From the NCBI GenBank assembly GCA_964618415.1, contig CAZUAT010000032.1:1-34338 (forward strand): a stretch of DNA of 34,338 nucleotides. The letters are read 5' to 3'. Below the pieces are notes generated by a model that had not been told where the DNA came from, searched no databases, and saw only the letters and a list, made by a program, of their open reading frames with translations. Source of the stretch: JACTMI01 sp964618415. GTDB taxonomy: Bacteria; Acidobacteriota; Thermoanaerobaculia; Multivoradales; JAGPDF01. Below are positions 31,879 through 34,338 of the stretch, piece after piece. The stretch's first letter is position 1. Each line of letters opens with the position of its first letter. The position numbers and the translations under genes were made by a program.

Positions 31879-33015
31879 ATGCCGACGGCGGGCAGTCCCG
31901 CGGGTTCCGAGCGACATCTGAGTGTGCTCCGACAGGCGATGGAGATCGCCGGCTCGTCGGCCTCCACCAGTTCGCTCTCCAGTCTCGCAGCGGCGCTGCG
32001 CGAACAGGTTCCGGCGCGGACGGCGATCATCGCGCTGCACGAACCGTCGCTGCAGCGCTGGATCGGCTGGACCGACGAGGCAGGGCCCCTCGACGAGGAG
32101 GACCTGCTCACGCTGGCATCGCGCTCGGTGCTCGAACAGGCACGCGTCGCGGCGGGACCGCTGCGATCGCGCGCGCTCGAGCGGGCGCGCCCGAGCCGGG
32201 AGAGTGCCGATCGACTCGGCCTCGTGGACGTCCTGGCGTTGCCGATCGGCCGGCCCGGTTCGCAGCCGCCCCCGCCGCCCTCGCTGCGCTACAACGGCTG
32301 CGTCTACCTGGACCGCAGCTGCGGCGATGCGCCGTTCGACGGAGAGGCGATCGCGCTGGCCGAGGACCTCACGCGGATCATCGAGCTGCGACTCGCGCTC
32401 GATCTGCCGACGAGCGGCCCCTTCGATCGCCCGACGGTGACCGAGGCAGTCCTGGAGCGGTTCGCCCTCCCGGTGCTCTACCTGGACGCCCGGGGACAGG
32501 TGATCGACCTGACGGCGTCGGCGGCCGACCTCTCCGACCTCAACGCGGCCGCGACGGTCGCGCGCGGCCGGCACCTCGAGTTTCTCGATCCGGAAGCGGA
32601 CCTGGCCCTGCGCCTCGTGCTCAGCGAGTTCACCGCCGGCGCCGCTGGATCGACGGTGGCACTGCCGATGATCCGAGTGCCCCGCCCGGAGGCCGCGCCG
32701 CTCGACCTGCTGCCGCTGCGCCTGACCGGCCCGGACGGTCCGCGCCTCGCGCTGGCGGTCTTCGATCCGGACCTGGCCGCCGAGCGCCCCGCCAAGTTGC
32801 TGCAGGAGCTGTTCTCGCTCACCGACGCGGAGCACCGCGTCCTTCTGCAGGTGATGCGCGGTCGCTCGGTCGATGGCGCCGCCGAGGCTCTCGGCATCAG
32901 TCGCGAGACCGTGCGCACACACCTGAAGAGGATTTTCGGCAAGGTCGGCACGACCCGCCAGGTCAACCTCATCCGCCTCGCTTTCACACTCGCGACCACG
33001 AACCAGCAAGACTGA
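31879..33015 (+). CDS. LuxR-type transcription regulator with GAF/PAS-like sensor
   Basis: 378 aa. The C-terminal 65 residues are a LuxR/GerE helix-turn-helix: LTDAEHRVLLQVMRGRSVDGAAEALGIS, then the recognition helix region RETVRTHLKRIFGKVGTTRQVNLIRL. Ahead of it, residues about 190-300 look PAS-like (LPVLYLDARGQVIDLTASAADL), and residues about 20-180 GAF-like (VPARTAIIALHEPSLQRWIGWTD, YNGCVYLDRSCGDAPFDGEAIALAEDL, the last phrase typical of GAF domains in sigma-54 and FHA regulators). There is no receiver domain, so it is not a classical response regulator; it may bind a small ligand. It probably controls nearby genes such as the secreted proteins downstream or the M1/membrane pair upstream; no operator is visible. 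The ATG at 31879 lies 7 nt after a TATACT box. Confidence 0.88.
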   Translation: MPTAGSPAGSERHLSVLRQAMEIAGSSASTSSLSSLAAALREQVPARTAIIALHEPSLQRWIGWTDEAGPLDEEDLLTLASRSVLEQARVAAGPLRSRALERARPSRESADRLGLVDVLALPIGRPGSQPPPPPSLRYNGCVYLDRSCGDAPFDGEAIALAEDLTRIIELRLALDLPTSGPFDRPTVTEAVLERFALPVLYLDARGQVIDLTASAADLSDLNAAATVARGRHLEFLDPEADLALRLVLSEFTAGAAGSTVALPMIRVPRPEAAPLDLLPLRLTGPDGPRLALAVFDPDLAAERPAKLLQELFSLTDAEHRVLLQVMRGRSVDGAAEALGISRETVRTHLKRIFGKVGTTRQVNLIRLAFTLATTNQQD

Positions 33016-33108
33016 CAGTCGCCGGCGGTCCTCATTCACCCGAAAGGGGGATGGACCGTCCTTCTCCGCCGCCTTAGGGTCGAGCCTCGCCGACCCAGGA
33101 GGTGGTCC

Positions 33109-33615
33109 ATGAGAACCTCGCTGCTCAGCTGGGCGATCGCGCTCGCGCTGCTCTGTCTTCCCGCAGGCGCGGCCGCCACCGACCGCACGAGCGCCTACGA
33201 CCTGATCGAGGCGACGGCGCCGCACTTCGGGAGGCATCTCGACAGCGCAACGCGCGCAGTCCTGCGCTTGATCTCGCTCGAAGAAGCGCGGGCGCTGGCA
33301 CGCGGAGAGCTCCTGCTGGGCGACCTGGCGCTCCCTGACGGCACGCCGCTGTCTCACTTTCTCGCCTCGGCGCTCGGTGCGGATCCGTTCGAGGTTCCGT
33401 TCTACTCGCTCGATGCGGGTGGCGGCTCGGCGGCGGCCTCGGAGTTCAAGGTGATCGGCACCATCGGACAGCCCGACGCCGCGCTTCTCGACTCCGAGAG
33501 CGGAGCGTTTGCCGTCTACGGCGGCTTGCGCCGTCCGCTGCAAGGGGTGTTCACGCTGTTTGCGGACGGGTTCGAGACGGAGTCCACGCAGCGCTGGAGC
33601 GCCAGCCAGCCATGA
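33109..33615 (+). CDS. Small secreted protein with one GTIGQPDA-type module and C-terminal tail
   Basis: 168 aa. A signal peptide (1-23, LPAGAAAT) is followed by a helical segment (about 28-90, ATRAVLRLISLEEARALARG). Next comes a single beta module, SLDAGGGSAAASEFKVIGTIGQPDAALLDSESGAFAVYGGLRRP, in two parts (100-118 and 119-143). This phrase is one I know as a unit (DGGG...F.L.GTIGQPDA...G.Y.L.GG) that occurs in secreted proteins of Planctomycetes, Verrucomicrobia and Acidobacteria with no assigned function. The last 18 residues are FADGFETESTQRWSASQP, the tail found on three other secreted proteins in this window. The ATG at 33109 has a strong AGGAGGTGG site; TAGGGT at 33075-33080 could be the -10. 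A collagen-like gene follows after 62 bp on the same strand, so the two may be one unit. Confidence 0.85.
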   Translation: MRTSLLSWAIALALLCLPAGAAATDRTSAYDLIEATAPHFGRHLDSATRAVLRLISLEEARALARGELLLGDLALPDGTPLSHFLASALGADPFEVPFYSLDAGGGSAAASEFKVIGTIGQPDAALLDSESGAFAVYGGLRRPLQGVFTLFADGFETESTQRWSASQP

Positions 33616-33677
33616 GTCGCACTCAGGAGACCCGCTCCTGCTCACTGCCGACTCGAGTTCACTCCCGGAGGTCCACG

Positions 33678-34338
33678 ATGCACGATTCCGCTTTCGCACC
33701 CGCCTTCCGCGTCGGAGTTCTGGTCGCCTGCCTGATCGCGCTTGCGCTCGCCCCGGGCGCCCGGGCTCAGGGGACCGCCTTCACCTACCAGGGGCACCTG
33801 TTCGAAGCTGGGGGTATCGCCACCGGCACGTTCGACTTCCGCTTCCGCGCCTTCGACGCTGAGGTGGGCGGTGTCCAACTGGGCAGCACCGTCCTGGTGC
33901 CGGCGGTCAACGTGTTCGAGGGCCAGTTCACGGCGGTCGTCGACTTCGGCGTCGGGGTGTTCCAGGGCGACCCGGTCTGGCTCGAAGTGGCCGTGCGACC
34001 GGCTGCCAGCCCCGACCCGGTGACCGTGCTGACGCCGCGGCAGCGAGTCACGCCGGCTCCCTATGCGATCAACGCCGATCTGATCGATGGCCTCGACTCC
34101 ACCGACCTGGAGGGCCTTCCCGGTCCGGAGGGTCCACCGGGACCCGAGGGTCCACCGGGCCCGCAGGGGCCGCAGGGCGAAACCGGCCCCCCGGGGCCGC
34201 AGGGTGAGGTCGGTCCGCAAGGACCGCAAGGTGAGGTCGGTCCGCAAGGACCGCAGGGTGAGGTCGGTCCGCAAGGACCGCAGGGTGAGGTCGGTCCGCA
34301 AGGACCGCAAGGTGAGGTCGGTCCGCAAGGACCGCAAG
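33678..34338 (+). CDS. Secreted collagen-like protein, cut by the window edge
   Basis: The first 220 codons are present; the 3' end lies outside the window. A signal peptide (1-30, LAPGARAQ) leads to a domain of about 115 residues with the phrases FTYQGHLFEAGG, GTFDFRFRAFDAEVGG, DPVWLEVAVRP and PRQRVTPAPYAINADLIDG. This is a head domain I recall from many secreted proteins of environmental bacteria that carry collagen-like or tail-fibre-like stalks. From about residue 150 it turns into Gly-X-Y triplets (GPEGPPGPEGPPGPQGPQG), then regular GEVGPQGPQ units. It should form a trimeric triple-helical surface fibre. The ATG at 33678 has GGAGG upstream. The missing C-terminus is of interest: the neighbouring secreted proteins end in a shared tail. 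Confidence 0.88.
   Translation, partial: MHDSAFAPAFRVGVLVACLIALALAPGARAQGTAFTYQGHLFEAGGIATGTFDFRFRAFDAEVGGVQLGSTVLVPAVNVFEGQFTAVVDFGVGVFQGDPVWLEVAVRPAASPDPVTVLTPRQRVTPAPYAINADLIDGLDSTDLEGLPGPEGPPGPEGPPGPQGPQGETGPPGPQGEVGPQGPQGEVGPQGPQGEVGPQGPQGEVGPQGPQGEVGPQGPQ
34203..34337 (+). repeat. Five 27-bp tandem repeats coding for GEVGPQGPQ
   Basis: Five complete units (34203-34229, 34230-34256, 34257-34283, 34284-34310, 34311-34337) are identical except for the last codon, CAA or CAG (order A, G, G, A, A). The array runs on past the window. Such near-identity suggests recent expansion by slippage or recombination, so copy number may vary between strains and may be collapsed in assemblies. Confidence 0.95.

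Noticed and set aside
30775..33699. A 974-codon open frame on the minus strand opposite the membrane-protein and LuxR genes
   Set aside because: It is an antisense shadow with Arg/Gln/Glu-rich composition; the plus strand has a clear LuxR helix-turn-helix and membrane helices.
33642..34337. Minus-strand repetitive frame (repeated LRTDLTLRS) opposite the collagen-like gene
   Set aside because: It is the antisense reading of the 27-bp collagen repeats; the plus strand has a signal peptide, a known head domain and Gly-X-Y triplets.
34203..34337. The regular 27-bp repeats as a CRISPR array
   Set aside because: There are no spacers; the units are directly adjacent and code for Gly-X-Y triplets in frame.

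Overview
This is a 34.3 kb chromosomal window of very high G+C content (roughly 70% by eye, strong G/C preference at third codon positions) from a free-living Gram-negative-type bacterium. The secreted protein types (M43 protease, FG-GAP protein, GTIGQPDA-repeat protein, collagen-like protein with the FTYQG...PRQ.VTPAPYA head domain), their shared C-terminal tail, a TolB-propeller/amidohydrolase fusion and an aryl-CoA-reductase-type molybdoenzyme together suggest Acidobacteriota, perhaps the Thermoanaerobaculia. That assignment is inference; no rRNA or other marker gene is present. A run of exactly 100 N at 12658-12757 shows that the source is a draft scaffold.

Layout. 284-1249 (-) secreted M43 metalloprotease. 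1483-6195 (+) tandem universal stress protein, thioredoxin-like lipoprotein, fatty acid desaturase, GNAT acetyltransferase. 9761-6315 (-) probable three-gene run: HEAT-repeat secreted protein, ABC exporter, NYN-domain nuclease. 11375-9840 (-) large secreted beta-sandwich protein, divergent from a small membrane protein (11595-11876, +) that has a structured leader. 13237-11974 (-) ADP-ribosylglycohydrolase interrupted by the N gap, divergent from an SGNH hydrolase (13295-14152, +). 17444-14166 (-) TolB/amidohydrolase, divergent from DUF4230-like and patatin genes (17576-19564, +). 19602-24087 (+) three subunits of a 4-hydroxybenzoyl-CoA-reductase-like enzyme, with a tiny membrane-protein gene on the opposite strand between the first two. 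25740-24109 (-) FG-GAP protein. 28684-25901 (-) tandem M16 peptidase, divergent from an M1 peptidase (28850-30943, +), which is followed by a membrane protein and a LuxR-type regulator. 33109-33615 (+) small secreted protein. 33678-end (+) collagen-like protein, cut by the window edge.

The strongest unexplained signal is a shared C-terminal tail, F-x-D-x-[FL]-E-x6-W-S-x4-5-COOH, with identical internal spacing. It ends four otherwise unrelated secreted proteins here (stops at 284, 9840, 24109 and 33615). It looks like an unrecognised C-terminal sorting or anchoring tag. The second signal is a set of about six genes whose start codon lies 6-9 nt after a TAnnnT -10 hexamer with no -35 and no Shine-Dalgarno, as expected of leaderless mRNAs. 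These sit beside neighbours with strong GGAGG sites, so both translation modes appear to be used. The third is the molybdoenzyme: its FAD subunit has the four-cysteine insertion whose spacing matches the extra [4Fe-4S] cluster of 4-hydroxybenzoyl-CoA reductase, which points to reductive dehydroxylation of an aromatic acyl-CoA and not to purine oxidation.
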